NCBI RefSeq assembly: GCF_033096445.1
Contig: NZ_AP028155.1
Location: 186,001 to 250,000 of the forward strand
Length of the DNA stretch: 64,000 nt
Reading direction: 5' to 3'
DNA from: Butyricimonas faecihominis
GTDB lineage: Bacteria > Bacteroidota > Bacteroidia > Bacteroidales > Marinifilaceae
Notes under the pieces: generated by a model
What the model was told of the DNA's origin: nothing
Seen by the model: the letters and a program-made list of their open reading frames with translations, nothing else
The model's database searches: none
Part shown: in pieces, positions 1 through 9,532 of the stretch
Numbering within the stretch: the stretch's first letter is position 1
Layout: every line of letters begins with the position of its first letter
Position numbers and translations under genes: made by a program

Positions 1-148
1 CGGCAGCTAGGTTGGAGGCCCAGTTTCCCGGATCGATAAAGCCCACGGTGACAAGTAGGCCGGGACCTATATATTTAAATATTTCCAGTCCTCCGAGTTT
101 CGGGTTATGTTTTGCCGTGTTCAGTAGTTCTTTGAATTGTTTTAACAT
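1..148 (-). CDS. Nramp-family divalent metal transporter (N-terminal fragment)
   Basis: The first 49 codons of a leftward gene that runs off the window edge. The translation begins MLKQFKELLNTAKHNPKLGG and continues into GPGLLVTVGFIDPGNWASNL. The DPGN motif in the first membrane helix is the metal-binding signature of Nramp/MntH transporters, which import Mn2+ or Fe2+ with protons across the inner membrane. The ATG at 146-148 gives the short cytoplasmic N terminus usual for Bacteroidetes members. It is divergent from the cation exchanger at 291. Most of the protein is outside the window, so metal specificity cannot be judged. Confidence 0.85.
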   Translation of the reverse strand, partial: MLKQFKELLNTAKHNPKLGGLEIFKYIGPGLLVTVGFIDPGNWASNLAA

Positions 149-241
149 GTTGTTCGAGTTAAAAGCTAAAGGTTAAAAGCCGATCGTGTAATTTTATTAT
201 TATTTTTGGAACTTCAAAAGTACGAATAACGATGAATATTT

Positions 242-259
242 GTTCTCGTGATCGTGAAC
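242..259. promoter_or_regulatory. Candidate operator between divergent metal transporters
   Basis: An 18-bp imperfect palindrome of the form GTTCnCGnnnnCGnGAAC lies in the divergent promoter region. It is about 30 bp before the exchanger ATG and about 95 bp before the Nramp ATG. A TACTTTTG motif on the minus strand nearby resembles a Bacteroidetes -7 box, but no -33 box accompanies it. A metal-responsive regulator is a guess from context only. Confidence 0.3.
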
Positions 260-290
260 TTTTAGTATTAACTTTTAACTTTTGATTTTC

Positions 291-1220
291 ATGTTGATTC
301 CTGTACTTCTTGTCGTGGCCTCTTTGGTGGTACTTTATTTCGGGGCAGATTTTCTGGTGAAAGGTAGTTCATCGCTGGCCGTGCGTTTTGGAATATCTCC
401 TTTAGTAGTCGGTTTGACCGTGGTGGCATTCGGGACGAGTGCGCCGGAGTTACTGGTTAGCGTGCAGTCGGCATTGGAAGGTAATCCGGGAATTGCCGTG
501 GGAAACGTGATGGGATCTAATATATTTAATGTTTGTGCTATCCTTGGAATTTCAGCGATGATTTACCCGTTGAGGGTGAATCCCCGGTTGATTCGGCTGG
601 ATGCACCCGTGATGCTGGCGGCCACGTTATTGTTCGTGGGGATATTTCATAACGGGAGTTTCGGAAGATGGGCCGGGATATTGTTTTTTGCCGGGATATG
701 TGCCTATATGATTTACTGCGTGTACAAGGCCAAGCGGGGAGAGGTGGTTGAAGGGGACGAGGAAATCAAACCCACGAAGAGCTGGATGCTGGATGTCGTG
801 TTGGTGATCGCGGGACTTGCTTTGTTGGTATGGGGATCGGGCTTGCTCGTCGATAATGCCGTGATTATTGCGAAAGCCTTGGAATGGAGCGAGGCGGTGA
901 TCGGTTTGACGATCGTGGCAGCAGGGACAAGTATGCCGGAACTGGCAACTTCCGTGGTGGCTGCCTTGAAAAAACGTACGGATATTGCCATCGGTAACGT
1001 GATCGGTTCGAATATATTCAATCTTTTGGCTGTTTTAGGATTAACAGCGACGATTGCGCCCGTGGAGACCAACCAGATTAACTGGACGGATATGCTGGTG
1101 ATGCTCGGAACTTCTTTACTTCTGTTGCCTTTCATGCGAACGGGATTCAAGATCGGGCGGGGGGAAGGTGGCGTGCTGTTAGTTATTTATATTGCTTATA
1201 CATTGTATCTGATTGTTTGA
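291..1220 (+). CDS. Calcium/sodium antiporter (CaCA family, YrbG-like)
   Basis: An inner-membrane cation exchanger of about 309 residues, the usual YrbG length. The two inverted alpha repeats are visible: GLTVVAFGTSAPELLVSV near residue 40 and GLTIVAAGTSMPELATSV near residue 205. Each is followed by a matching G-N-V-x-G-S-N-I-F-N motif, and the acidic residue of the GTSxPE motif is present in both. Hydrophobic segments fill the rest, with a charged central loop (KRGEVVEGDEEIKPTK) between the halves. An upstream in-frame TTG exists at 282, but the ATG at 291 is the likelier start. It is divergent from a metal transporter gene. Whether it moves Ca2+/Na+ or another pair cannot be read from sequence. 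Confidence 0.9.
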   Translation: MLIPVLLVVASLVVLYFGADFLVKGSSSLAVRFGISPLVVGLTVVAFGTSAPELLVSVQSALEGNPGIAVGNVMGSNIFNVCAILGISAMIYPLRVNPRLIRLDAPVMLAATLLFVGIFHNGSFGRWAGILFFAGICAYMIYCVYKAKRGEVVEGDEEIKPTKSWMLDVVLVIAGLALLVWGSGLLVDNAVIIAKALEWSEAVIGLTIVAAGTSMPELATSVVAALKKRTDIAIGNVIGSNIFNLLAVLGLTATIAPVETNQINWTDMLVMLGTSLLLLPFMRTGFKIGRGEGGVLLVIYIAYTLYLIV

Positions 1221-1466
1221 TAAAAATTGGTGGGTGGGATTGGTGTGATAATATAATAAAACGTTCGTTTATTGATTGTTATAAAACGAGAAGAAAATCA
1301 ATAGAAATGATTTGTTACATTTTGCGTAAACAAAATCACTATCAATGATAAAAAAAGAATATTTGTTTTTAGGAAAAACAGGTTATTTCCTTTAATTTTT
1401 CGGTTGCAATAAACGAAGGATTGTTGATTGTTATTTGTTTTTTTAATCATGTGATTACGAGGATTA

Positions 1467-2030
1467 ATGCAGAGCGAGCAAGAGATACTTTTAGAACATC
1501 TGGCCAAGGATGATGATATGGCTTATACTCTTTTGTATAAGCAGTTTTACGTGCCGATGGTACTCTTTGCCAGTCAATATATCAACAATGAAGAGGCCTC
1601 AAAGGACGTGGTGCAGGAGTTTTTCATTTCCATGCTGGGGCAGAAAAAGGATTTCGAGAATGTCACGGCGTTAAAAGTTTATCTTTATCATTCGGTAAAA
1701 AATAGGTGCATGAATTATATCCAGCATGAACAGGTCAAGGGGCGTTACGAGGCATTTGTATTGCGGGAATTTGATGATGTCGATCTTTTCTGGGATCGGG
1801 TTTTGGAGGAAGATGTTTATGCGCGGGTTTTGGAAGTCGTGCAGGAATTGCCTCGACAATACCGCAACGTGATGATGCTTTCGTTGGATGGGTACAAGAT
1901 TTCTGAAGTTGCGGAAAAAATGGGTATTTCTTTAGAGACTGCCAAGGAGTATAAGAAAGAGGGAAAGAAACGGTTGAGTGTCCGGTTACGATCTTTAGGA
2001 TTGGAGTTGTTTATTCCTATTTTCTTTTAA
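1467..2030 (+). CDS. ECF-type RNA polymerase sigma-70 factor
   Basis: A 187-residue extracytoplasmic-function sigma factor. Region 2 spans about residues 12-75, including the core-binding stretch ASKDVVQEFFISMLG. Region 4 covers about residues 120-180 with the helix-turn-helix ISEVAEKMGISLETAKEYKK. It is followed by a FecR-type anti-sigma and a SusC/SusD pair, the standard arrangement in which substrate binding at the outer-membrane receptor signals through FecR to release the sigma factor and induce the transport genes. It ends with a hydrophobic tail (LELFIPIFF) seen in Bacteroidetes family-1 sigma factors. The long AT-rich upstream gap (1221-1466) probably holds its promoter; I see no clear box. 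Confidence 0.93.
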   Translation: MQSEQEILLEHLAKDDDMAYTLLYKQFYVPMVLFASQYINNEEASKDVVQEFFISMLGQKKDFENVTALKVYLYHSVKNRCMNYIQHEQVKGRYEAFVLREFDDVDLFWDRVLEEDVYARVLEVVQELPRQYRNVMMLSLDGYKISEVAEKMGISLETAKEYKKEGKKRLSVRLRSLGLELFIPIFF

Positions 2031-2132
2031 ATTCTTCTTTTTTGTAAAAATAGTTTATTTTTTTCTTCATTTTGATCCCCCCGTTTTCTTTCCATTCCTG
2101 TTTTATTTATAAAGGCATAAATAGAATGAATT

Positions 2133-3320
2133 ATGAATAGAGCGGATGAAACTTTTCAGGTGTCAGAAATGATTTCCCGGTATGTGTTGGGGAGTATGAC
2201 TGAATCGGAAAAAGAAGAACTGAATGGTTGGCTGGATAAATCTCCTCGTAACAAATTGTTGTTCGAAGAGTTGGTTCGTCAGGAAGTCGCTTCTGGAAAG
2301 ATTCTGGCTTACGGGCGTGTGGAATGGGAGGATGCATTGAAAGAATTGTTGGAGCAGAAAAAGAAATTGAGGTTGGCCGGACGTAAAAGGCGAATTATCC
2401 GTTTGGGAAGTTGTGCGGCCGTGTTGTTATTTGCCTGTATGGGCATTTGGTTTTATTATATTCAGACGGGAAATGCCCCGGTCGGGGAAGGACAGGAACA
2501 CAAGGAAATTCCGAAATTATTGGCAGGAAAGCCGCGGGCAACGTTGCAACTAGCTTCTGGAAAGACGGTATTCCTAACGTCTGATTCTTCCCGGAGCATC
2601 GAACCGGAATATGGCGTGGAAATCCGGCAGGACTCCGGGGTGATAAAGTATCAGGTTGCTGAGGTTCAAGGAGGGAAAGAGGAACAATATAATATGATCA
2701 CGGTTCCGAGAGGTGGGGAGTTTACCTTGATTTTGAGTGATGGAACGCAGGTTTGGTTGAATGCGGAAACGAGTTTGCGTTATCCGGTGGAGTTCGTGGG
2801 GAATGAACGGAAAGTGTATTTGGAGGGAGAAGCGTTTTTTGACGTTACGCGTGATAAACAAAAACAATTTGTTGTCGAGACGGAAAAAGCGAAGGTGCGG
2901 GTGTATGGAACGGCATTTAATGTTTACGCTTATCCCAACGAGGATGAAGTGGCGGCCACTTTGGTGCGGGGAGCTATTGATTTGAAAGAGCGTGGGGCTG
3001 GCAATCGAATTCGGCTGGAACCGGGAGAACAGGGTTGTCTTGTTGGGGGTAAGCTTGCAAAGCGAGAAGTTGATGTGGATATGTACACCGCTTGGATCAC
3101 GGGGCGTATGGTGTTTAAAAGTATTCGTCTAGGCGATATGTTGAAACATTTAGCCCGTTGGTATGATGTCGATATTGTGTTTACGGAAGAGCGATTGAAA
3201 GAAGTTTCGTTTACGGGAGCGGTGAAAAAGTATGATGATTTCACGGAGGTGTTGGACGTGATCGAATCGACGCAAGTTGTCCATTTTAGGATAGAAGATA
3301 GAACAATAATAGTATATTAA
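2133..3320 (+). CDS. FecR family anti-sigma factor
   Basis: A 395-residue single-pass inner-membrane protein. The cytoplasmic N terminus (about 1-85) has the MTESEKEELNGWL anti-sigma motif, a transmembrane helix lies near residues 88-108, and the periplasmic FecR domain follows (about 185-290, including PRGGEFTLILSDGTQVWLNA and GEAFFDV). The DUF4974-type C-terminal domain (about 320-395) contacts the STN domain of the partner receptor in this family. It lies 102 bp after the sigma gene and 80 bp before susC, so the three probably form one regulatory circuit. Confidence 0.93.
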   Translation: MNRADETFQVSEMISRYVLGSMTESEKEELNGWLDKSPRNKLLFEELVRQEVASGKILAYGRVEWEDALKELLEQKKKLRLAGRKRRIIRLGSCAAVLLFACMGIWFYYIQTGNAPVGEGQEHKEIPKLLAGKPRATLQLASGKTVFLTSDSSRSIEPEYGVEIRQDSGVIKYQVAEVQGGKEEQYNMITVPRGGEFTLILSDGTQVWLNAETSLRYPVEFVGNERKVYLEGEAFFDVTRDKQKQFVVETEKAKVRVYGTAFNVYAYPNEDEVAATLVRGAIDLKERGAGNRIRLEPGEQGCLVGGKLAKREVDVDMYTAWITGRMVFKSIRLGDMLKHLARWYDVDIVFTEERLKEVSFTGAVKKYDDFTEVLDVIESTQVVHFRIEDRTIIVY

Positions 3321-3400
3321 AAAGAAACAACCGGTGCTGGAACACGAGGTTGTTTCAAGAGTAAGTTAATCAGCAATAATAACTTAAACGACACAAATGT

Positions 3401-6400
3401 ATGAAAAAAAATGGAGAATATGACCCTCCAAAGTACGGGTCATTGAAAAAAACATGCAGGATTATGAAAGCTACATTGCTTTTCCTTATGCTGACAGTTT
3501 GTCATTCATTTGGAATGGTCTATTCACAGGAGGTGAGGTTAGACATAGATTTGGAGAATGCGACTTTCGGACAGTTCATGGAGCAGGTAAAAAATCAATC
3601 TGATTTTACTTTCTTTTTTCACGATGCTATGGTCATGAAATTGACAAACATTACTTTGCACGTGAAACAAGAGGACATCGATGCGATTCTTACCAAGTGT
3701 CTGAAGGATTCGGGGATCACTTACCGTATTAAGGATCGTACGATTATTCTTTACGGGACGGATGATAACACGAAGAAAGAGATCGAGGTGAAAGGGCGAG
3801 TTGTTGACGAAAAGGGAGAGCCTTTACCGGGCGCGACGGTGAAGGTAAAGGACGAACCGGGAGAGAAAGGGGTGTTGCGGGGAACCGTTACAGGGCCGGA
3901 CGGGAATTTCTCGTTGAAAGTGCCGAACAATAAAGCCGTTCTGGAAATCTCTTTCGTGGGATATGTTTCCCAGACAATTCCGGTGGCTAATGCCGAGGCG
4001 TTGAAAAAGATCGTGTTGAAAGAGGTGGTAGAGAATATCGACGAGGTGATTGTTACCGGTTACCAGAGAATAGACCGTAAATTGTTTACGGGTGCTGCGG
4101 CAGTTATCAAGGCCGAGGACGCTATGGTCGAGGGTTCCATTGACGTGAGCCGGATGTTACAGGGTAAAGCTGCCGGGGTACAGATTCAAAACGTGTCGGG
4201 TACGTTCGGGGCATCCCCGAAGATGCGGGTCCGGGGCGCCTCTTCTATTTATGGAAACCAGAAACCGTTGTGGGTGGTGGATGGATTGGTGTTGGAAGAT
4301 ATCGTTGAGATTTCTGCAGATGATTTGTCATCCGGGAATTCGGAGACTTTGATCAGTTCGGCTATTGCCGGGTTGAATGCGGATGATATTGAAAGCTTTC
4401 AGATATTGAAGGATGCCTCGGCGACCGCATTGTACGGGGCGAGGGCAATGAATGGTGTGGTGGTGATCACGACGAAGAAAGGTAAAAAAGGCACGATGAC
4501 CGTGAATTATAGCGGTGAATTCACGATACGGATGAAACCCAGTTATTCCCAGTTTAATTTGATGAACTCTCAAGAGCAGATGATGGTTTACGAAGAGATG
4601 GAGGAGAAAGGTTGGTTGAATTACGCGGACATTTCTCGGGATAAAAATGGTGGCGTGTATAAGAAAATGGCTGATCTGATTTCTACCTACGACCCGGTAA
4701 CAGGTAAGTTCGGGTTAGAAAATACTCCTCAAGCGAAAGCTGCTTTTCTACAAAAGTACGAGATGGCAAACACGGATTGGTTTGATGTGCTTTTCAGGAA
4801 TTCTTTGCAACAGGTACATTCTTTAAGTTTGTCTTCCGGTTCGGAAAGATCTCGTTTTTATGCCTCTTTGAGTTATTTTAATGATGCCGGTTGGACTCTC
4901 GCTGATAAAGTGAATCGTTACACGGCGAACATGAACGCCTCTTTCGATATAAAACCATGGATTTCAGTTAATTTGTTAACAACAAATTCTTTGCGTATGC
5001 AAAAGGCTCCGGGAACGAATAGTCGCAGGACGAATGCCGTGGACGGAACTTTTGAACGTGATTTTGACATTAACCCGTTCAGTTACGCTTTAAATACAAG
5101 CCGTACTCTACGTCCGTATGATGATAACGGGAATTACGAGTATTACACGATGAATTATGCCCCGTTTAGTATTCTGAACGAGTTGAATACGAATAAGTTG
5201 AATATTGATATGCTGGATGCTAAATTTCAGGCCGAGTTGGAAATTCGTCCATTGAAGGGATTGGAAGTGAAGGCTTTGGGTGCGGTGCGCTACGTGAAGA
5301 CAACCCGGGAACATCGAATTAACGATAAGTCGAATGCGGCAGAGGCTTACCGGGCTGATATGGATGCACAGATTCGGGATAATAATAAATTCCTGTATAA
5401 AGATCCGGATAATCCGGGCTATCCGGCTAAGGTTGTGATGCCGAAGGGTGGATTTTATAACCGGGATGAGAATACGATGCTGAATTATTACCAACGGGGA
5501 ATATTGAATTACAACACTTCTTTCAACGAGGGAATTCATACTTTGAACGTGATGGCGGGAGAGGAAGTACGTTATACGAACCGGACGATAGCTTTTAACA
5601 AGGGATTTGGTTACCAATGGGATCGTGGTGGAGTACCTTTTCTGGACCCTGATTTGTTGAAACAACAGATTGAAAACGGTGTCGATTATTACGGGATGGA
5701 AGAAGAATACGATCGCTTTGCCGCTTTCTTCGGTACGGTAGGATACAGTTACAATGGTACTTATATTTTTAACGTGACGGGGCGTTACGATGGTTCTAAC
5801 AAATTGGGTAAATCCCGGTCTGCTCGTTGGTTACCGACGTGGAACGTGAGTGGTGCATGGCACGTAACGAATGAAAAGTTCATGGAGCCAGTTGAAACAA
5901 TATCCCGTTTGACCTTACGGGCGACTTACGGGTTGACGGCGAGTATGGGACCCTCAAGTAATTCGATAGCCGTTTTGTATAATGACGTGGCTTATCGTCC
6001 GAACCAAAGTGACAGGGAGAATTTGATATATATCAGTTCTTTAGAGAATAGCGAACTGACATGGGAAAAGCAGTATGAAACGAACGTGGGTATTGATCTG
6101 GGGATTTTTGATAATCGCATAAGCTTGAGTGCTGACGTGTATTGGAGAAAGGGATTTGACTTGATTGGTAACGTGCGGACTTCGGGAATTGGAGGGCAAC
6201 AGACGAAGAAGGCCAATTATGCAAATATGAAATCTAATGGTGTCGAGTTTACTTTAAACACGAAAAATCTGGTTTATTCCAATTTTAGCTGGACAACGAA
6301 CTGGACGTTTGCTTTCAACAAGAACAAGATCACGAAACTGGAATCTCGTCCGCGGGTGATCGATCTGGTGCAGGCAGAAGGAGCCCCTTTGAAGGGGTAT

Positions 6401-7072
6401 CCCGTGAGAGGTATTTTCTCTATTCCTTTTTTAGGATTGAACGCGGAAGGTATGCCAATATTGATGGATGCTGACGGGCAACCTTGTACGGGAGATATTG
6501 ATTTTCAAGAGACGATTAACTTGGGATTCTTGAAATATGAAGGACCGGTTGATCCGAAAATTACCGGAGGTTTTGAGAATACCTTCAAATACCGGAACTG
6601 GACGTTCAGTTTCTTTATCAATTACCAATTTGGCAACAAGGTGCGGTTGTACGATTATTTCAAGAGCGAGTATTCTGATATGACCGTGATGCCGAAAGAA
6701 TTTGATGATCGTTGGGTGTTATCGGGCGATGAGACGAAAACGAATATCCCGGTTATTCTTTCCCAACGTCAGGAGCAACGTCCGAAGAATGAATATAAAG
6801 AGGCTTACAATGCTTATAATTTTTCCACGGAGCGAATTGCTGACGGTTCGTTTATCCGATTGAAAGACATTAGTTTGACATACAAACTTCCGGATCGATG
6901 GATGAAGACGATCGGTTTGGGATCTGCCTCTTTGAAATGTATTGCTTCCAACGTGGCCTTGTTGTATAGAGACAAGAAGTTACACGGTCAGGATCCGGAG
7001 TTTTTCCGTTCCGGCGGTGTGGCGATGCCAGTGCCGAGACAAATTACCTTCTCTTTGCGGGTAGGGTTCTAA
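3401..7072 (+). CDS. SusC/RagA-like TonB-dependent outer-membrane transporter with signalling domain
   Basis: A 1223-residue outer-membrane import channel. After a long basic leader and signal sequence (about 20-43, ending near MVYSQ) comes an STN secretin/TonB short domain (about 50-125, ending DRTIILYG), which marks receptors that signal to a FecR partner. A carboxypeptidase-regulatory-like beta domain follows (about 130-205, KGRVVDEKGEPLPGATV). The plug begins at IDEVIVTGYQ and carries the GxxxALYGARAMNGVVVITTKKG signature in pieces. The remaining 850 residues are a beta-barrel ending in the aromatic-terminal strand FSLRVGF. Its cognate SusD starts 35 bp downstream. The substrate is unknown: no glycoside hydrolase is encoded nearby, so it need not be a glycan. 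Confidence 0.95.
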   Translation: MKKNGEYDPPKYGSLKKTCRIMKATLLFLMLTVCHSFGMVYSQEVRLDIDLENATFGQFMEQVKNQSDFTFFFHDAMVMKLTNITLHVKQEDIDAILTKCLKDSGITYRIKDRTIILYGTDDNTKKEIEVKGRVVDEKGEPLPGATVKVKDEPGEKGVLRGTVTGPDGNFSLKVPNNKAVLEISFVGYVSQTIPVANAEALKKIVLKEVVENIDEVIVTGYQRIDRKLFTGAAAVIKAEDAMVEGSIDVSRMLQGKAAGVQIQNVSGTFGASPKMRVRGASSIYGNQKPLWVVDGLVLEDIVEISADDLSSGNSETLISSAIAGLNADDIESFQILKDASATALYGARAMNGVVVITTKKGKKGTMTVNYSGEFTIRMKPSYSQFNLMNSQEQMMVYEEMEEKGWLNYADISRDKNGGVYKKMADLISTYDPVTGKFGLENTPQAKAAFLQKYEMANTDWFDVLFRNSLQQVHSLSLSSGSERSRFYASLSYFNDAGWTLADKVNRYTANMNASFDIKPWISVNLLTTNSLRMQKAPGTNSRRTNAVDGTFERDFDINPFSYALNTSRTLRPYDDNGNYEYYTMNYAPFSILNELNTNKLNIDMLDAKFQAELEIRPLKGLEVKALGAVRYVKTTREHRINDKSNAAEAYRADMDAQIRDNNKFLYKDPDNPGYPAKVVMPKGGFYNRDENTMLNYYQRGILNYNTSFNEGIHTLNVMAGEEVRYTNRTIAFNKGFGYQWDRGGVPFLDPDLLKQQIENGVDYYGMEEEYDRFAAFFGTVGYSYNGTYIFNVTGRYDGSNKLGKSRSARWLPTWNVSGAWHVTNEKFMEPVETISRLTLRATYGLTASMGPSSNSIAVLYNDVAYRPNQSDRENLIYISSLENSELTWEKQYETNVGIDLGIFDNRISLSADVYWRKGFDLIGNVRTSGIGGQQTKKANYANMKSNGVEFTLNTKNLVYSNFSWTTNWTFAFNKNKITKLESRPRVIDLVQAEGAPLKGYPVRGIFSIPFLGLNAEGMPILMDADGQPCTGDIDFQETINLGFLKYEGPVDPKITGGFENTFKYRNWTFSFFINYQFGNKVRLYDYFKSEYSDMTVMPKEFDDRWVLSGDETKTNIPVILSQRQEQRPKNEYKEAYNAYNFSTERIADGSFIRLKDISLTYKLPDRWMKTIGLGSASLKCIASNVALLYRDKKLHGQDPEFFRSGGVAMPVPRQITFSLRVGF

Positions 7073-7106
7073 CAAAAGTTTGATGAATGAATTAAATCGA
7101 ATATAT

Positions 7107-8648
7107 ATGAAGACAAATATATTAACAGGCGGTCTGATGATGATGTTGGCAGCATCGTGTAACTCGTTTCTGGACGTTGTACCCGACAACCGGACGTTGT
7201 TGGACTCTCCCGATGCGGTGAAAGAAGTTCTGGTATCGGCTTATCCCCAAGCTCATTATTACCATATATGTGAGGTGATGAGCGATAATGCGCAGGAGAG
7301 AAAGGTGAGTAGCACGCATAGCCGTGCGACGTTGAATAAACAGATGTATTACTGGGATGACGGAACGGAAACATCACAGGATAATCCCGTGTACGTGTGG
7401 ACGAATTATTATGAGGCAATCGCCGCATCCAATATGGCGCTGGAGGCGATAGAAGAGGCCGGGGACACGGATGAATATTCTACTGCCAAGGGAGAGGCGT
7501 TGGTGTGTAGGGCTTTTAATCATTTTATTCTGGTCAATCTGTTTGCTGAACATTATGATCCGAATAAAGCGGAAAATATGCTGGGTATTCCGTACAACAC
7601 GAAACCGGAGACACAGGCTATTGTTTACTATACCCGTGATAACTTGAAGCGTGTGTACGAATTGATTGAGGAGGATCTGACAAAAGGGTTGCCTTTGTTG
7701 AAAGACGAAACTTACGAGGTCCCGAAGTATCATTTTACAAAAGCGGCAGCCTCTGCTTTTGCAGCTCGTTTCTATCAATACAAGGGGGATTGGGATAAGG
7801 TGATAGAGTATACTTCTAACGTGTTGGGGGCTAATCCACAGAAAAAACTACGTGATTTGCGGCATATCAAGAATCGCTCGGACAAGGATGCTTATCAACA
7901 GGATTATTTCTACGGGGAACATGCTTCTACTTTATTGATGGTATCGGCTATAAGTTGGTGGGCTCGTGATAATTATTCTACCAGCTTGCGTTTCGGAATG
8001 ACGCGTGATATTTACACGGATTTGTATTACAACAAGAACATTTGTGGAACATCGGGAAGTTCGGCAACTTTCTATATTACTTCTACTTATACTCCTTCCG
8101 ATGCGGCACAGATGCGTAAGTTCAAGGAGTTGTTTAAATATAATTCCGTGGGATCGACAACCGGTAAAGGCTATGCGGTGGGATGTTTATTGAGTACGGA
8201 GGAGGCTTTGTTGAATCGGGCTGAGGCCTATATCATGAAACATGAGTTCGATTTGGCCTTGGAAGATATTAATTTGTTACTTAGTGAAAGAATATGGGTG
8301 AATAAGAATGACGTGGATGCAGACTTTACGGCTTATCGGGTGAATTTGGCAAAGATTAAAGCTTTTTATGATGATAACGAGAAATATCCGGATTTGGCTC
8401 CTTTTTACGCGTCGGAAATTGATGAGGATCAGATGTCGTTGTTGAAATGCGTCGTGGATTGGAGGCGCCGGGAGTTTATGCAGGAAGGATTGCGTTGGTT
8501 CGACATTAAGCGTTTCCATTTACCGGTGGTTCACGAATTCAAGTTCACGGGAGATCCGGCGATAACTCTTACGGGTGATGATTTACGCCGGGCAATTCAG
8601 ATCCCGACGGAGGCACAAGGATTTGGTGTAGAACCTAATCCCCGTTAG
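7107..8648 (+). CDS. SusD/RagB-like outer-membrane substrate-binding lipoprotein
   Basis: The surface lipoprotein that caps the preceding SusC channel. The ATG at 7107 gives MKTNILTGGLMMMLAASCNS, a clean type II signal with Cys at about residue 18; an upstream in-frame ATG at 7080 would add nine unneeded residues. SusD-family traits include the N-terminal FLDVVPDNR stretch, TPR-like helices (EALVCRAFNHFILVNLFAEH, AAASAFAARFYQYKGDW) and the C-terminal RRREFMQEGLRWFDIKRF motif. Its length of about 513 residues is typical. The same transcript very likely continues into the metallohydrolase gene 24 bp downstream. Confidence 0.95.
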   Translation: MKTNILTGGLMMMLAASCNSFLDVVPDNRTLLDSPDAVKEVLVSAYPQAHYYHICEVMSDNAQERKVSSTHSRATLNKQMYYWDDGTETSQDNPVYVWTNYYEAIAASNMALEAIEEAGDTDEYSTAKGEALVCRAFNHFILVNLFAEHYDPNKAENMLGIPYNTKPETQAIVYYTRDNLKRVYELIEEDLTKGLPLLKDETYEVPKYHFTKAAASAFAARFYQYKGDWDKVIEYTSNVLGANPQKKLRDLRHIKNRSDKDAYQQDYFYGEHASTLLMVSAISWWARDNYSTSLRFGMTRDIYTDLYYNKNICGTSGSSATFYITSTYTPSDAAQMRKFKELFKYNSVGSTTGKGYAVGCLLSTEEALLNRAEAYIMKHEFDLALEDINLLLSERIWVNKNDVDADFTAYRVNLAKIKAFYDDNEKYPDLAPFYASEIDEDQMSLLKCVVDWRRREFMQEGLRWFDIKRFHLPVVHEFKFTGDPAITLTGDDLRRAIQIPTEAQGFGVEPNPR

Positions 8649-8672
8649 TATTAATCGTAAATACTTTAGATT

Positions 8673-9527
8673 ATGAAAAGATATATATTGAATTTGTTTT
8701 TGTTGGTTATGCTCTTTTCCGTGTCGGCTTGTTCTGACGATGATTTGGGACCGTCTATTTTTGATCCTTCAACGGAGGAATTAACCGAGTTAGACTTGTG
8801 GATGCAGGCTAATTTCACGAAACCTTATAACATTGAGGTCCTTTATAAATGGTTGGATATCGAGTCGGATATGGCGGCGACACTCGTACCCCCGACCGAG
8901 GATAATGCGGCGGGGTTGGCCGATGTTCTGAAAAAAATCTGGTGTCTCCCTTACGTGAATATTGCCGGCAATGATTTTTTCTGCAAATTGGCCCCCAAAC
9001 AGTTGATGTTTATCGGTTCTTCCCGTTACAATTCGGATGGAACCGTCACGAAAGGGTCGGCTGAAGGAGGACGGAAGATTATTATTTACGAAGTGAACCA
9101 GTTTGACCGTACTAATGCAACCCGTTTGAAACGTTATATGAAGACGATCCATCACGAGTTCACGCATATTGCTAATCAAACGATCGAATTCCCGAAGGAA
9201 TATGAATTGATCAGCCCCGGTTACGTGGAACAGTGGAAGAACATGAAGGATCAAGAAGCCTACGATGCCGGGTTTATTTCTCCTTACGCGATGAGCGAGC
9301 CTTCAGAAGATTTTGCCGAGATGGTGGGAATTATGCTTTCCAATAGTCGTGCCGAGTGGGAAGTCTTGTTGGATAAACCTGCCACGCAGGATGGAAAAGA
9401 CAAATTGCAACAGAAATTGGAAATGGTGTTGAATTATTACCGGGATGTGTGGAATGTTGACTTGTATGCTTTACAAGAAGAATGCGAGAAAGCTATTTAC
9501 GAGGTTGTTAATAATGTTAATCCTTGA
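8673..9527 (+). CDS. Substrate import-associated zinc metallohydrolase lipoprotein
   Basis: A 284-residue lipoprotein (signal MKRYILNLFLLVMLFSVSAC) with a gluzincin-like HExxH motif: IHHEFTHIANQ near residue 160, followed by a downstream acidic stretch SEPSEDFAEMVG that may supply the third zinc ligand. It matches the family described as import-associated HExxH lipoproteins (TIGR04549), whose members sit beside SusC/SusD pairs. I infer that it cleaves a peptide-like or modified substrate at the cell surface before uptake; the substrate is not known. Its stop overlaps the start region of the next gene, so the two are co-transcribed. Confidence 0.85.
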   Translation: MKRYILNLFLLVMLFSVSACSDDDLGPSIFDPSTEELTELDLWMQANFTKPYNIEVLYKWLDIESDMAATLVPPTEDNAAGLADVLKKIWCLPYVNIAGNDFFCKLAPKQLMFIGSSRYNSDGTVTKGSAEGGRKIIIYEVNQFDRTNATRLKRYMKTIHHEFTHIANQTIEFPKEYELISPGYVEQWKNMKDQEAYDAGFISPYAMSEPSEDFAEMVGIMLSNSRAEWEVLLDKPATQDGKDKLQQKLEMVLNYYRDVWNVDLYALQEECEKAIYEVVNNVNP

Positions 9528-9532
9528 TACCT

